Below, one piece after another: positions 32,459 through 42,356 of a stretch of 64,000 nucleotides of DNA (its first letter is position 1; each line of letters begins with the position of its first letter). The notes beneath the pieces are model-generated. The model did no database searches, was not told the DNA's origin, and worked only from the letters and a program-made list of their open reading frames with translations. The stretch comes from Isochrysis galbana (taxonomy: Eukaryota > Haptophyta > Isochrysidales > Isochrysidaceae): assembly GCA_018136815.1 (NCBI GenBank), contig CM030932.1, forward strand, positions 5,308,407-5,372,406, written 5' to 3'. Position numbers and translations under genes: made by a program.

Positions 32459-32594
32459 TTAAACTTCACGGAAACCGCGAAGGAAAATGAATGAAGGGGC
32501 CTTGAAGGGGGGAAGGGGAGGAGATGGAGAGGAAGGGCGATGTCGGCACGAGGGTAGGTAGGGATAGGGAAGGAATAATGATAATAATAATAAT

Positions 32595-32745
32595 ACATTT
32601 GAAGATTCGGGCTACTCACGCTAGCTATAGCAGACCACGTACTGCTCACGGTACTCACTCACGACATCGCCTATACCCCAGTATACTCACTCCCTTACAC
32701 CACCCCCTTCATTCCTTTGTCTTTGGTATCGGGGGGAGGGGGGGC
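32595..32745 (+). repeat. R3 short interspersed repeat
   Basis: Begins TTTGAAGATTCGGGCTACTC and ends CCCCCTTCATTCCTTTGTCTT/TGGTATC. An opposite-strand R3-like piece lies just upstream at about 32490-32575, so two copies face each other beside the palindrome. Confidence 0.6.
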
Positions 32746-33109
32746 GCGTGCACTACAACGGGCCAACCAAGTGCAAGGGGTGGGCTGGGGCAGACCTGCT
32801 GGTGTGGTGTTCCTGTGGCAAAACAAACATAAACGCCTGTTGCGCGTGACACTTCGTGCCCCTGGGAGGTCTCGGCCCCCTCTTCTTGCGTCCTTTTCAA
32901 GTATCGCGTATCGCCGCCTTTCGCGGCACTAGTGTGTCGCGCGCGGGGTGTCGGCCTCTAAACATACCGTATAACAAGCGTGAGTTTTTTTACCTTTTCT
33001 TGGGTCAGATCGAGTCGGTTTTTTGTCGTTCTTTTCTCGTTGTTCTCTTCGTTCTCTTACGGGCGTGCGATGCCTGCGCGCGCCATGGCCCCCCTTTGTT
33101 TGAGGGGCC

Positions 33110-33470
33110 CCTCGGTTCCCCCAGAGGGCCAGCCGGGCCAGCTCAGGGGGCAGTGGAGGCTGGGGCGCTGGGGCTGAGCCCCTGGCCTCTCCTGCCTCTC
33201 CCTCGCTGGCCTCGCTGGCCCTGGGTGCCCTCCTGGCGGCTCAGGTGGTGAAGGGGGGCGGTCAGTACGATGGGGGGCCAGTTCAGGCGCGTGCGTGCGG
33301 CGCGCGGCGCGCGCTCGGCGAGGGTCTGGTCAGAAGTGATGTCAGCTCAGCCCCTGCCAGCAGGCAGGGGCTGCGGTTGAGTGTGCAGGCCCACCCAGGG
33401 GGTGTCTGCGATGGAGGAAGGGGGGAACGAGGTCCCCATGACCCTATCAGTTTTGCTGAGAGTTGTAGGG
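33110..33470 (-). mobile_element. Hairpin-headed retroelement 5' fragment
   Basis: On the minus strand a degenerate CAACTCTCAG/CTGATAG stem (about 33446-33465) precedes ATGGGGACC at about 33441. The frame continues into the conserved CCATCGCAGACACCCC...GTGGGCCTGCAC block and the CAGCCCCTGCCTGCTGGCAG hairpin. Sister copies are at 55449-55590 (+) and 57050-57145 (-). The CCAGAGGGCCAGC...GGGCAGTGGAGGCTGGG block at 33118-33175 recurs at 35756-35815. Confidence 0.5.
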
Positions 33471-33610
33471 ATAGGGAAAGAAACCTAGACTTAGTAGGTG
33501 TTCGCCCAGAATCTTCAATTTTCCCCCCTATGCCTAACTCTTCGCTCTGCGGCTCTGCCCTCTGCGACTAGGATCTTTACTTTGACACTTGGTATTCAAC
33601 TATCAACCAC

Positions 33611-33639
33611 AACTAAGTTTATACTTAGTGGTTCACATG
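33611..33639 (+). promoter_or_regulatory. Retroelement 5' hairpin and start codon
   Basis: ACTAAGT-TTAT-ACTTAGT (33612-33629) is a perfect 7-bp stem, followed seven bases later by ATG (33637). The frame after it is short. Confidence 0.55.
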
Positions 33640-33867
33640 TGGGAGGCGCTCATGCGCTCATGCTCATGCTCTGTCTGCCCCCCGGGCTCCAACTCCCCTC
33701 CGGGGAGCCCGTCGGTCACCCTCAGACTCTACCTTCTAGCATCAAGCATGGGCTGAGCATTTAGCATTCATCATCCTCACCCAAACCCCCAGCTGGCTGG
33801 GCGCGGGTCAGGAGTCGGGAGGCGTACTCCCAAGCCCCCATGGGCCAGCATTCGTACTGATAAAAAA

Positions 33868-34010
33868 AACTTCTGAAGATTTTGGGCTACACACCTACCC
33901 GTTTCGGGTCTTCCCTTCACTAACGAACACCGCCCTTATCTTCCCTCCCTCCATCTCTTTCCCTGCCCACCTTCATTCCTTTTTCTTCGGTTTCCGGGGT
34001 CCGGCCTTGA
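33868..34010 (+). repeat. R3 short interspersed repeat
   Basis: CTTCTGAAGATTTTGGGCTA ... ACACCGCCCTTATCTTCCC ... CTTCATTCCTTTTTCTTCGG. It is close to 43728-43880 and to 44112-44275. Confidence 0.7.
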
Positions 34011-34125
34011 TACTTGGTACACTACACACTACCGGTCGCCCGGCGGCACAGGAAAGAAGAAGGGATTAGACCGCCAGGGCCCAGGGACTGGGACACACCG
34101 CCTGCCACCCAGATACCCCGTTCAC

Positions 34126-34260
34126 CGAGCCCCTACGTAGCGCACAGCAAGGGGAGGAGCCGCAAGGCAGGTGGAAGGAGTGGGAAGGGACGCGGGCGTG
34201 GCTGCGAGCAAGGTCTGCAAAGCCGCGTGTGTGGTGAGATTATTAAGACGTTTTTTTTTG
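34126..34260 (+). repeat. R1 short interspersed repeat
   Basis: CCCCTACGTAGCGCAC ... GCCGCAAGGCAGG ... GGGCGTGGC ... GCCGCGTGTGTGGTGAGATT then ATTAAGACG and an oligo-T run. It is the plus orientation of the family. Confidence 0.7.
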
Positions 34261-34576
34261 GTACTTGACAAGTCGTCGGAACGTCGGAACGCCCACCTCT
34301 TGACCATAGGGAGGGGACCTCCAGGAGGGCTGGGGACCCCTCTCAAGAGGCGGAGAAAACGCAAAAGACAGAGATTAAGGTCTCAGACGGCGAGAAATAC
34401 ATCAAAAAACTCAACAATATACAAAGGTGCGGGCCATCAAAAGTCCCAGTGCACCACCCGAACACGGGGGGAAATTACCCCCCGCATATATACATGTTAT
34501 ATTTACTAGAGTATTCGACCCCCCTCTCCGACCCCCCTCCCCCCCCCCCGCACACACACACTCAATTGCATCGTGA

Positions 34577-35080
34577 TCACAGCAGAGTAACCTGCACCTT
34601 GAGCTTCCTCAGCTGTGAGAGCATTGGCTGGCTCTCCGCGCCAATAGGGTTGCACGAGAGGTTTACCGACGACAGCCGGAAGCTCCGCGCGAGCTCGCAC
34701 AGGCGCTGCACGCCCGCCGGTCCGATCCGGTTGCGGTCGAGGATGAGCGTATGGGTCCTCCGACACGCTCCTGCCTCAAGCACGCGACAGACCATGTCCA
34801 AGGCCTCGTCATCGAGATCCGCATCAGACAGACACACGGTGGAGCGGTTGGAGGATACACTGAAGGTACTCCACTCGATGCGCGAGAGGCATGGGAGCGC
34901 GGCTTTGGCGAGCGTGCGTAGGACATCGCCGTCTGCACAACTCAAGCGCAGCGAGCGCAGCGAGTAGTTGGGGTGCGCGAGGGAGGCGAGACGACTCGCG
35001 ATCCGTGGCAAGACCTTTGCGCTGTCGACCTCAAGGAGGTCGAGGTGCTTGACGCGGTGCAGGTGCACAACAAGCAACAA
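34577..35080 (-). pseudogene. Leucine-rich-repeat protein fragment, truncated by a LINE insertion
   Basis: The minus-strand frame encodes ribonuclease-inhibitor-type LRRs: SLRSLRLSCADGD, CLSDADLDDEALDMVCRVLE, THTLILDRNRIGPAGVQRLC and LSSVNLSCNPIGAESQ. It ends in a normal stop at 34577. The upstream end has no ATG in frame and meets, at about 35066-35080, a LINE zinc-finger fragment on the other strand. The simplest reading is that only the last ~167 codons of an LRR gene survive next to the insertion. An unseen 5' exon is the alternative, but no clear splice acceptor is present. Confidence 0.65.
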
Positions 35081-35168
35081 GGAAATGCAGGATGTGCAAC
35101 CGATACCAAGAAGACTCGTGCCACCTAGCGTGGTGCCTAGCGACGAAGAAAATCTTCGACACTATATA
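35072..35168 (+). pseudogene. LINE RT C-terminal zinc-finger fragment
   Basis: Translation KCRMCNRYQEDSCHLAWC then ATKKIFDTI and a stop. It closely matches the minus-strand frame KCRLCHGHREDSCHLAWC ... IFETIDAL near 3900-4000. It sits exactly where the opposite-strand LRR gene loses its 5' end. Confidence 0.7.
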
Positions 35169-35174
35169 ATAATA

Positions 35175-35640
35175 ATCTATCTGAGCATTAGTACCACTAC
35201 TCTCACTAGCCCGGTACTAACACGACAGCCCTCAGCGCACCTGCCCGTGCACCTTGGCGCGTGCTGTTGTCACAGATACATACTACCATGTACTATGCAC
35301 CCCTCCACATCTCCTCCCTCGCATGCCCCCGGCTCCCATTCTAACTCCCCACAAGTTAAAATGGGGGAAAACCCATTGAGGCGGACCGGTCGACGCCGGC
35401 CGACTCTCCGGGAAAAAGCACCGGGGGGGGGGGGGGAGGAACCTCTCGTCAAAGAAGAAGAACGGCCCTTACAGCTCTCGCCGCGAGCTGTCCTCGAGAA
35501 ATAAAAGACTGCGCCTCGAGATACCTGCCACAGTGGTTCCCGTAGGCGTCTTGAGTCTCTCCCTCCTCATCTTCCTCCTGTCGCCAGCCGCCCCCCCTCC
35601 GCCCATTTGCTAACGCAAATGGGTCTCGTTTCTCACCACA
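35175..35640 (+). repeat. ~450-bp repeat shared with 62120-62600
   Basis: Both copies hold TTAGTACCACTACT/C, TAGCCCGGTACTA, CCCTCAGCGCACCTGCCCGT, CCCGGCTCCCATTCTA, AGGAACCTCTCGTCAAA, GTCCTCGAGAAATAAA and CCCATTTGCTAACGCAAA, in the same order and orientation. Non-coding; probably the 3' part of the LINE fragment just upstream. Confidence 0.8.
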
Positions 35641-35699
35641 CTCCATCGGGGGGGGTGCAAATCCCCCCTCTCCCTCTTTCCACTCTCTTCCGCCCCGGT

Positions 35700-36110
35700 C
35701 CCTGCGGCGCGTCGCCATGCGGCGCGCCATGGCCTGCTCTCAGAGGTCCTTTGGGGGCTCCCAGAGGGCCAGCATGGGCAGCTCAGGGGGCAGTGGAGGC
35801 TGGGGCTCAGCCCCTGGCCCCCCCTGCCTCTCCCTCGCTCGCCTCGCTGGCCTTGGGTGCCGCCCTGAGGCCCCTGTCTGCCTGGCGACCAGGGATGGGG
35901 GGGGGGAGTCAGTACGAGAGCAGGCCCATGCGGGCCTGGGAGTGCGGCTCGCGACCCGCGCCCACTAGGGGTCTGGGCTGAATTGATGAGTGCCCTGCCC
36001 CTGCCAGAGGGCAGGGGCTGGGGTTGAATGTACGGGCCCACCCCGGGGGGTGTCCGCGATGGAGAGAGGGGGGCGCGAGGCCCCCATTGACCCCCACTTA
36101 TAAAAGTAGG
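35700..36110. mobile_element. Hairpin-element-related GC-rich repeat
   Basis: Contains GAGGGCCAGCATGGGCAGCT...GGCAGTGGAGGCTGGGGCT, also at 33120-33175 and reversed near 40010-40080 and 45010-45080. It also holds the GGGCCCACCCCGGGGGGTGT block also at 33390 and 57070. No intact gene. Confidence 0.5.
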
Positions 36111-36345
36111 TTCAAAATCTTCGACACTATAGACACAATCGCTGAATACACCCCAAAACCGAACAGGCCTAGAAAATAAAAGACAAAGGACAGACTGTTT
36201 GCATACCGCATACCCAGGTGCCAGGTGCGTCTACCCCTGATAGCTTAAAAACCCTCTACATAATAGCTTGGAGATACATAATAAAAGACTTCTACAGAAT
36301 AGAGTTTGAATCACACAAATACCATTATATAACCAGTCTTTGAAT
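36111..36345 (+). pseudogene. LINE RT C-terminal fragment with stops
   Basis: KIFDTIDTIAEYTPKPN, an in-frame TAA, then KTKDRLFAY and further down IIKDFYRIEFESHKYHYI. These match, in order, the fragments at 3846-4246 (-) and 56500-56800 (-). Several stops show it is dead. Confidence 0.65.
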
Positions 36346-36572
36346 CCACGCTATTAAGATTCACTACCTTAGTGAGGGGCCTTACCCCACCGGATAGCCA
36401 CTATCCAACGCGCACGCGGACGGTGGCCCAGGGTTGGAAACCTAAGCTCAAAAAGCCGCTAGAGCTCAGCGCTCCCATCTTTAAAGAGGATGACAAAAGC
36501 AAATTGATAATGAACGACAACCTCGGCCTCGTGGCAAAAGCAATAGGCCTAGCCGAAAAGCTTGTGACGAAT

Positions 36573-36722
36573 TGGGATGGCCCATAGGGCCTGAGGGCAC
36601 CCTAGATCCTAGGCGTCCACGCGAAGTTTTTGACCGAGAACAAGAACGAGAGAATTATAACGATAAATACCGAACGAAGAGAAGAAAGAAGCCTAACGAG
36701 CGTCGATTCGCGAATGCGACAG
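36573..36722 (-). mobile_element. R2 repeat, internally deleted copy
   Basis: On the minus strand TCGCATTCGCGAATCG ... TTCTCGGTCAAAAACTTCGCG joins directly to CCCTCAGGCCCTATGGGCCA and the terminal TCCCAATTCGTCA. About 700 bp present in the long copies is missing. Confidence 0.7.
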
Positions 36723-36937
36723 CTTGCCTAGAGCCGAAACACAGATCCCCCTCTCAAAACACCCTGGACAAGGCAAAGACAAAATACAGGCGAAAGATGA
36801 CACGTCAACAACAAAACCCTCACGTCAAAACGTAAAGAAACGGGCCACCTAGAGGCACAAGAGGAGGAGGAAGACGGGAACAGACCACTAGGGGCCGGTG
36901 CACCCCCGCCCGACCCAACGCCCCCCACAACCTGGGC

Positions 36938-37062
36938 CCCTAAGTAGAGCACGAGAGGAGAAGCCGCAAGGCGGGAAGTGAGGGAAGGAGGGAAGCGGGC
37001 GTGGCTTCGATAGTCAGCTGCACAGCCGCGTGCGTGGTGAGATTATTAAAAGGTTTTTTTTC
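36938..37062 (+). repeat. R1 short interspersed repeat
   Basis: CCCCTAAGTAGAGCACGAGA ... GCCGCAAGGCGGG ... GGGCGTGGC ... GCCGCGTGCGTGGTGAGATT ATTAAAAGG and an oligo-T run, just upstream of the F-box gene. Confidence 0.7.
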
Positions 37063-37386
37063 ATGTCAAGTGAGCTGAAGTTGGAGATCTAAATCTAATC
37101 CCGTCCAGCCGACCCGACCGACCCTGAGTGCCTGGGCACGACCGAGTATTTTTATTCACTAGACAGTTGTACCAGGACACCAGGACCCGCCGTCCACATG
37201 TGATCTCCCACTCTTCTCTCGTCTTCTCTTCTCTTCTCTCAAGTTCCGTTGACGGGTTGAGAGGAGTAAAGTAGTTTGTTTCCGTGCCCATAGCAGGCCG
37301 CGTTGAGAGAAAGAAGAGGAGAGAGCGAGAGAGACCTGCTGCCTGGACCGGCCGCCCACTGCTGGAGGCGTACCTCAAGCTCCTCG

Positions 37387-38106
37387 ATGTTGCCCGTCGG
37401 TCCCACGGCCGTCATGGCCGTGTTGCTCGACTCTGATTTGCACCAGCACATCCTCAGTTTCCTGTCCGCCGAATCGCTCCTCTGCACCATTCGTGTCTGC
37501 CGCGGGTGGGCACGCACAGCGAGCAACGACGCCCTCTGGTGGCCTCTCTGCATGCAACTGTGGAAGGGTAAGATGCTCGTGCCCCAGCGCTTCACAAAGG
37601 CCTCGATCTCCACGGATGCTGAAAATATGCGAGCAATTGATGCCTACTTCGGTTCACTGCGCGATGGCCAACGGAACCAGTTGACTGAGGAGGAGCTGCT
37701 TGGGTGCCACTGGCAACTCACGTTCCAGTTTGACCATCGGGTGATAAACATGCAGGAAGAAGACCTTTCTGACCTCAACCAGAATGATTCTATCGAAACC
37801 GCTACGTTTCGCGCCGATGGCACTTTCGTCTCTTCTGTGGCTGGTGCTCCATCTTCGACAAGACTTCTGCGTTGGCAATTGTCTTCGCCCCACATTGTAT
37901 CACCAGGCCATAACTCCTCCGTGACACCAGGCTTACATGAAGAGGGGTTGGGATCGGCAACTTGCAGTCGATCCGTGGTGAGGATCGGAGCATACCCTTT
38001 GCTTAAAGTCAGACGAATACCTGAAACTTGGGGCTGGGCGATGTGCAATCGATTCGTAGAGATCCGAACATACTCACCTAGCTCGCTCTTGTCGGCAAGA
38101 AGATGA
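37387..38106 (+). CDS. F-box domain protein
   Basis: A 239-residue protein with an N-terminal F-box (about 12-58: LLDSDLHQHILSFLSAESLL ... WARTASNDALWWPLCMQLW). This domain usually docks Skp1 in SCF ubiquitin ligases. The remaining part has HWQLTFQFDHRV, a degenerate middle and a C-terminal WGWAMCNRFVEIRTY. That last block resembles a small beta-rich substrate module seen after F-boxes in algal proteins. Start: the first ATG in frame (37387); upstream in-frame codons include only a TTG. The stop follows closely on the last conserved block, so the protein seems complete. The target is unknown. Confidence 0.75.
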   Translation: MLPVGPTAVMAVLLDSDLHQHILSFLSAESLLCTIRVCRGWARTASNDALWWPLCMQLWKGKMLVPQRFTKASISTDAENMRAIDAYFGSLRDGQRNQLTEEELLGCHWQLTFQFDHRVINMQEEDLSDLNQNDSIETATFRADGTFVSSVAGAPSSTRLLRWQLSSPHIVSPGHNSSVTPGLHEEGLGSATCSRSVVRIGAYPLLKVRRIPETWGWAMCNRFVEIRTYSPSSLLSARR

Positions 38107-38700
38107 GGAGGGGATGGAGAAGACGACAGCTTGGTCTCGAAAGAGACCCAACTAGCGCTAGAGTGATTCACCTACGGCTTACACGGGACACTCATCTCAA
38201 ACAGACCATGACAGAAGCTCCTGCGGGCACTGCAATTTTCAAACTTCCAACAACGCTATGACCTAATCAAGCTCGCTCTGCTCTTATCTTCCTTGTTGTT
38301 CACTGCGGTCCTTGTATCCCTTGTCTTATCCTTAGAGCGCGCAGTGCGTGTGAAATATCCCTCGCTGTCCTGTATCTCTGCGAGGTGTCCGCATTCATTG
38401 AGTGACCCGTAACTCTTCCCTATATAGCTAGTAGCGGTAGCAAGGATGGGCTAGTGGCTTATGCTGAGCTATGCGCTCCTGCTTTAGCCTCCCCTCATCG
38501 TCATAAAAAAAAAACTTTTAATAATCTCGCCTCGCACGTGGCACTGGGTCGCATATCCGTAGCCACGCCCATTCCCCTTCCTCTCCCTCATCGTCATAGG
38601 TAGGATAGATTAAACCTTTTAATATTCTCACCGCACACGCGGCCGTGGGCTCACTACTTTAACGCAGCAAAAACTTTCTACTCCCCCACACTCTCCCGGT
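38107..38700. other. Gene-free stretch with two R1 copies
   Basis: 38505-38585 (-) is an R1 repeat with the CACGTGGC...GTAGCCACGCCC core. 38610-38660 (-) is a shorter, diverged R1 start (TTAAACCTTTTAATATTCTC). The rest is F-box 3' flank. Confidence 0.6.
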
Positions 38701-38964
38701 CCCCCCACCCCCCCCGGCCATCCCCGGATGGGACAATAGGCTATTGCATTGAGTGCCAGGGTACCTCGGTTCCTCTCGCTCATTCAGAAAGCATGTAATT
38801 CCCACTCATGCCCAATCTTAACCCAGCTGCAATTCATCGCCACAGCAATCGACTGCCAGCCGGATGTGCGCTTTCAAGCGTGTGGCCTCCCAATTCTCAT
38901 GGAAGCTATTCTCCTAGTCGTGCTTTCCAATCTACTCGGCAACTGTCCGTTTCCGTTTTCGCAT

Positions 38965-39186
38965 CGCGTGGACCTCAGCTGGAAGTGGACCGGGCAAGCG
39001 TCGGAAGTGACCATATGGAGCGTCGGCCAGTCGGCCACCGGCCACCCAGAACAGGAGAGCATCATGAACCTGTTCCGACAACTGGGCGTAGACCTCGTGT
39101 GGAGAAGCCGAGAAGCCGGCGTATGGCTGGTCATGAAAGCATACGGCTTAGGGTTCTCCTGCCTGGGCCAGGGTGCGTGTGACTGA
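38965..39186 (+). mobile_element. Duplicated coding fragment, longer copy
   Basis: Plus frame LSWKWTGQASEVTIWSVG ... PEQESIMNLFRQLGVDLVWR ending at a TGA at 39184. It parallels the shorter fragment at 20945-21120 (-). The extra residues (QSATGH) break the alignment once. Family unrecognised. Confidence 0.45.
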
Positions 39187-39693
39187 AATTGTTGCGGGTA
39201 GGGGGAGAGCCGCCCTAGGGTTTCGTCCCTAGAGAGGCACTCCCTCTCAAGTTCTCCCCTTTTTGGGTGTTTTGTTTTCGATCGGCTCCCCCTCTTCCCC
39301 TTCCTTCCCATCGGGATCTTCGGGATTCGCCGTTCTCTTCTCTCTCTCATGTGTTCTCGTGTGCGTGTCTCCCTTTCTCCCATCCGTTTGTTCACGCACC
39401 CGCCCCGTTCTTTCTTTGTGTGTCACCCCTTCCTTGTTTCCTTCTTCCCGCCTTGTCTCCCCGTTCCCCCCCCCCCCCCCCCGCTCTGAGTCGCCACCAT
39501 GGCCGCCCCCTCTGCCCCCTCCGCCTGCCCCCTTGAGTTCGTCGCCCCCGGCACCGAGTCCGCAGCCGTGCCTGCGCCCTTGACCGCCCCTCCCAGTGTC
39601 CATACCCCGCCTGCCACTCCCAGAGTGCACTCGTGCCCCCCGTTTGTTCAACATTCTTTCTCTGTTCATCCCTCTTCACTACACGCACAGCCG

Positions 39694-40090
39694 AACTAAG
39701 TTTATACTTGGTTCACCCATGGCGGGGCACGAGCCCCCCCCTCTCTCCACTCCTCCCCTGCCATGGGGGAGGAACCACCCACTCTCCTGGCACGCCTGAT
39801 GGCTTGCCAGGAGCACACTGTCATGCTGACCCATTCCTCTCCCCACAGGCACGCCTGACTCGCCCGCCCTGGCCTGTCGTGGCCAGCCCATCCCTCTGAC
39901 CAGCCACTCCTCCCCCTGGGCCCCCCTGTTCAGGACCCCCCAGCCAGCTCCAGTCGACCCGCAGGGGCTCGGAGCGCCAGCGAGGGAGAGGCAGGAGGGG
40001 CCAGGGCCATGCCCCAGCCTCACCTGCCCCCTGAGCTGCGCTCCCAGGCCCCTGCTGGCCACCTGGGGACCTGAAGAGGGGCCGCAGGCG
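39694..40090 (+). mobile_element. Hairpin-headed element, 'GHEPPP' subfamily
   Basis: The stem AACTAAGT-TTAT-ACTTGGTT (39694-39713) is followed after five bases by ATG (39719) and the frame MAGHEPPPLSTPPLPWGRNH. The same 5' region recurs at 44729 (MGGHEPPPLSTPPLPW...) and, with the start lost, at 45538. The GGCCTGTCGTGGCCAGCCCA block follows in the first two. Confidence 0.6.
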
Positions 40091-40559
40091 CGCGCCATGG
40101 GCCCCCGCCGCAGGGAAGAGAGGAGGAAAAGGGAAGAGGGAGGGGAGGGGGGAGCGGCAGCTCCCCCTCCGGCAGAAACGTGTCTTCTCGCCCCGTTTGG
40201 GTAAGAGAAGACGGGGGCGCCAGAGCCAGGAGGGAAGGGCCGCGGCTCGCCGCGGCCACTCGCTCTAGCGAGGGAGATTAGCGCTTCTGGGCTCCTATCT
40301 CACGAGTGCCCCCCCCCCCCGCGTTGCTTTTACCCGAAAGGGGTTTTCCCCCAGCGTGGACTCGAGGAGAGGACGCGCTGGGGTGCGCGGGGCCGGTGCA
40401 TGCACTGGGGGGAGGACAAATATCGAGGGGAGGGGGCAGTGCCCCCACCCCCCGGTATCACTCGGACACCTGGCCCGTCAGGCATGGCGGGATTCCGGGA
40501 CTGAGACGTTATGTCCAATTAGCTAGTGGGGTTGGCTAGGATATAACATTGATTATTAT

Positions 40560-41124
40560 TTATTCACTACACGCACAGCCACCCTCAGCCTCTCCACCAC
40601 ATGGTAGCGGAGGTTGTCACTTCCACGCCACACTGCCCCAGGCCTCACATGCCTACCCACCCACGCCATACTCCGCCACTCCCAGCCCCATCCACCCAAC
40701 CATCACCCCACCGCCGTACGTCCAATACAGTCAGCTTCCCTCTGCACCATTTCAGCCACACTGGGGTCCCTACCTCGTTCCCTCCGGCCTTGCATCTACT
40801 GCCGCCCACAGCCCGTACCAACCCAACCCCATGCCCTATCTGCCAGCCCCACGAGCCAATCCTATCCCCTCGCCATCCGAGGCCCGCCTCGACCGCCTCG
40901 AGCGCCAGCTCGAAAACGTCTGCTGTGCCTTGGCCACCCTCCAAGTCCCTCCCAGAGCCTCGCCTCAAGCCCCCACTCCTACTCCTCCTGGCCCACCTCG
41001 CCACTCCACACCGCCTTCGGAATGTCCTCCCCAGCCCCCCTCCAGCCGCCAGCCAACTCCTGTAATGCAGCGACCGGGAAACATAAGTTCTCTGTCGTCT
41101 GTCGTTCACCGACAAATGATTTGA
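40560..41124 (+). other. Proline-rich open frame
   Basis: A long frame with a Pro/Ser/His-rich N-terminus, a short coiled-coil-like helix (ARLDRLERQLENVCCALATL) and a Pro-rich end. The frame opens at a TTG, and two other frames are also open in this C-rich DNA. It could be a retroelement gag-like protein or chance. Confidence 0.25.
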
Positions 41125-41286
41125 CAACTCTACGATAGATAGATTTATTTCTCATAAACATATCATTAAATTATGTTTCGAATGGTGCCCCCAGCGCCCT
41201 TTCAAACATGCCACGCACACTAGAAATCAGGCTCTAGAGTCGCATCCGCGATCGACCTTTTTGTTTTAGAAGTTGTTTGCGTTTCT

Positions 41287-41610
41287 ATGTTCCCTACTAA
41301 GCGCGACTTGCAGGCTGAGAAGGAGAAGAGGGATAAGTTAGGATAAGGAAGAGCTGGAGGCTGCGGCCTTGGTGCAACAGAAGAAGAAGGCCAGAGTGGA
41401 ACGTGCTCACGACGATACAGAGCGCGCCCGGGCTCGCGCGGCCGCATTTTCGACGTGTGAGTTCGCGTGCAACTGTGCAACTGCGGCGTTGTCCCGTGCC
41501 CATGGTCGGCATGGAAGCGTTGTCCGAAGTGTGGACCGAAGCCGAAGCGCGGGTTGTGCAAGGTTAGGGAGTGTGTGGCGGCTCGCAGGGGCAGTGTCTA
41601 CGAATGTGAG
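41287..41610 (+). pseudogene. Cys-rich zinc-finger-like protein, frameshifted
   Basis: An ATG at 41287 opens a charged helical stretch (KRDLQAEKEKRDK). This shifts frame near 41335, where GATAAG is duplicated, into EELEAAALVQQKKKARVERA. It shifts again at 41467-41482, where GTGCAACT is tandemly duplicated. The third frame gives a Cys cluster, C-N-C...PC...RCPKCG...LCKVREC. All three pieces read in one order on one strand, which argues for one former gene broken by two small duplications. The family is not known to me. Confidence 0.5.
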
Positions 41611-42114
41611 GCGGGCTCCAACGCTCAGCACGCACAAAGAAGAGGCCGCGGAAGAGGTGGAGTCCGGTGTCCCCGATGTCTCGGAGTGAGTGTGCTGGGA
41701 GCTGGGAGAGGAGCTCGCTGCCGTAAGGCGTGTGCGTGCGATTCGAGCACCACGGCTCTTGCGGGTGGTCAAGAATGGGCAATTTCTCTTTTGCTCGGCG
41801 TAGGGTGTGTGTGGACCATGCCCCTGATGCCTCTATCCTCTAATCCTCTATGAGCCCCTTAGCACCTTCCAGCTCTGTTTTGTAGTGGTTTATAAAAAAC
41901 GTTATTGAATGAGAAGCTCTAGCCTCTAGTGCAAATAAAGCGTGTGAGTGTTCTCGTGTTCTGGGGTGTAAAGTAGGCGGTGGCGTGCGTCGTGAGTCAG
42001 TGGTTTGGGCGGCGACACTCGCACAAGCGCACAAGCAGTAATGGTCGTAGGATTAAACCGTGGGGGTGGCGGGGGCGGGCGGGGGGCGACACTCGCACCA
42101 GCAGTAACCGGATT

Positions 42115-42180
42115 AAACAGGGGCGGGGGGGGGGGGGGGGGGGGGGGGCGAGGGGCCGAAGGGGGGGGGGGGGGGGCGGG
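42115..42180. repeat. Poly-G tracts
   Basis: Runs of G up to about 20 nt (42121-42178), 180 bp upstream of the phosphoglycerate mutase start. Homopolymer length here is likely unreliable in the assembly. Confidence 0.9.
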
Positions 42181-42356
42181 GAGAGGAGAGGAGGAGAGGC
42201 CGCTCCGCGAGTGGGAAGGATCATCACACACACGCGAAGAGAGAACGATGAGAAGGATGAGAAAGGTGAGAAAGCTGACCCATCCCCAAGAAAGTAGATT
42301 GTGGGGAACACAGTGAGTCGGTGAGAGAGCAGAGTGGAACCAGCGAGCGAGCAGCG

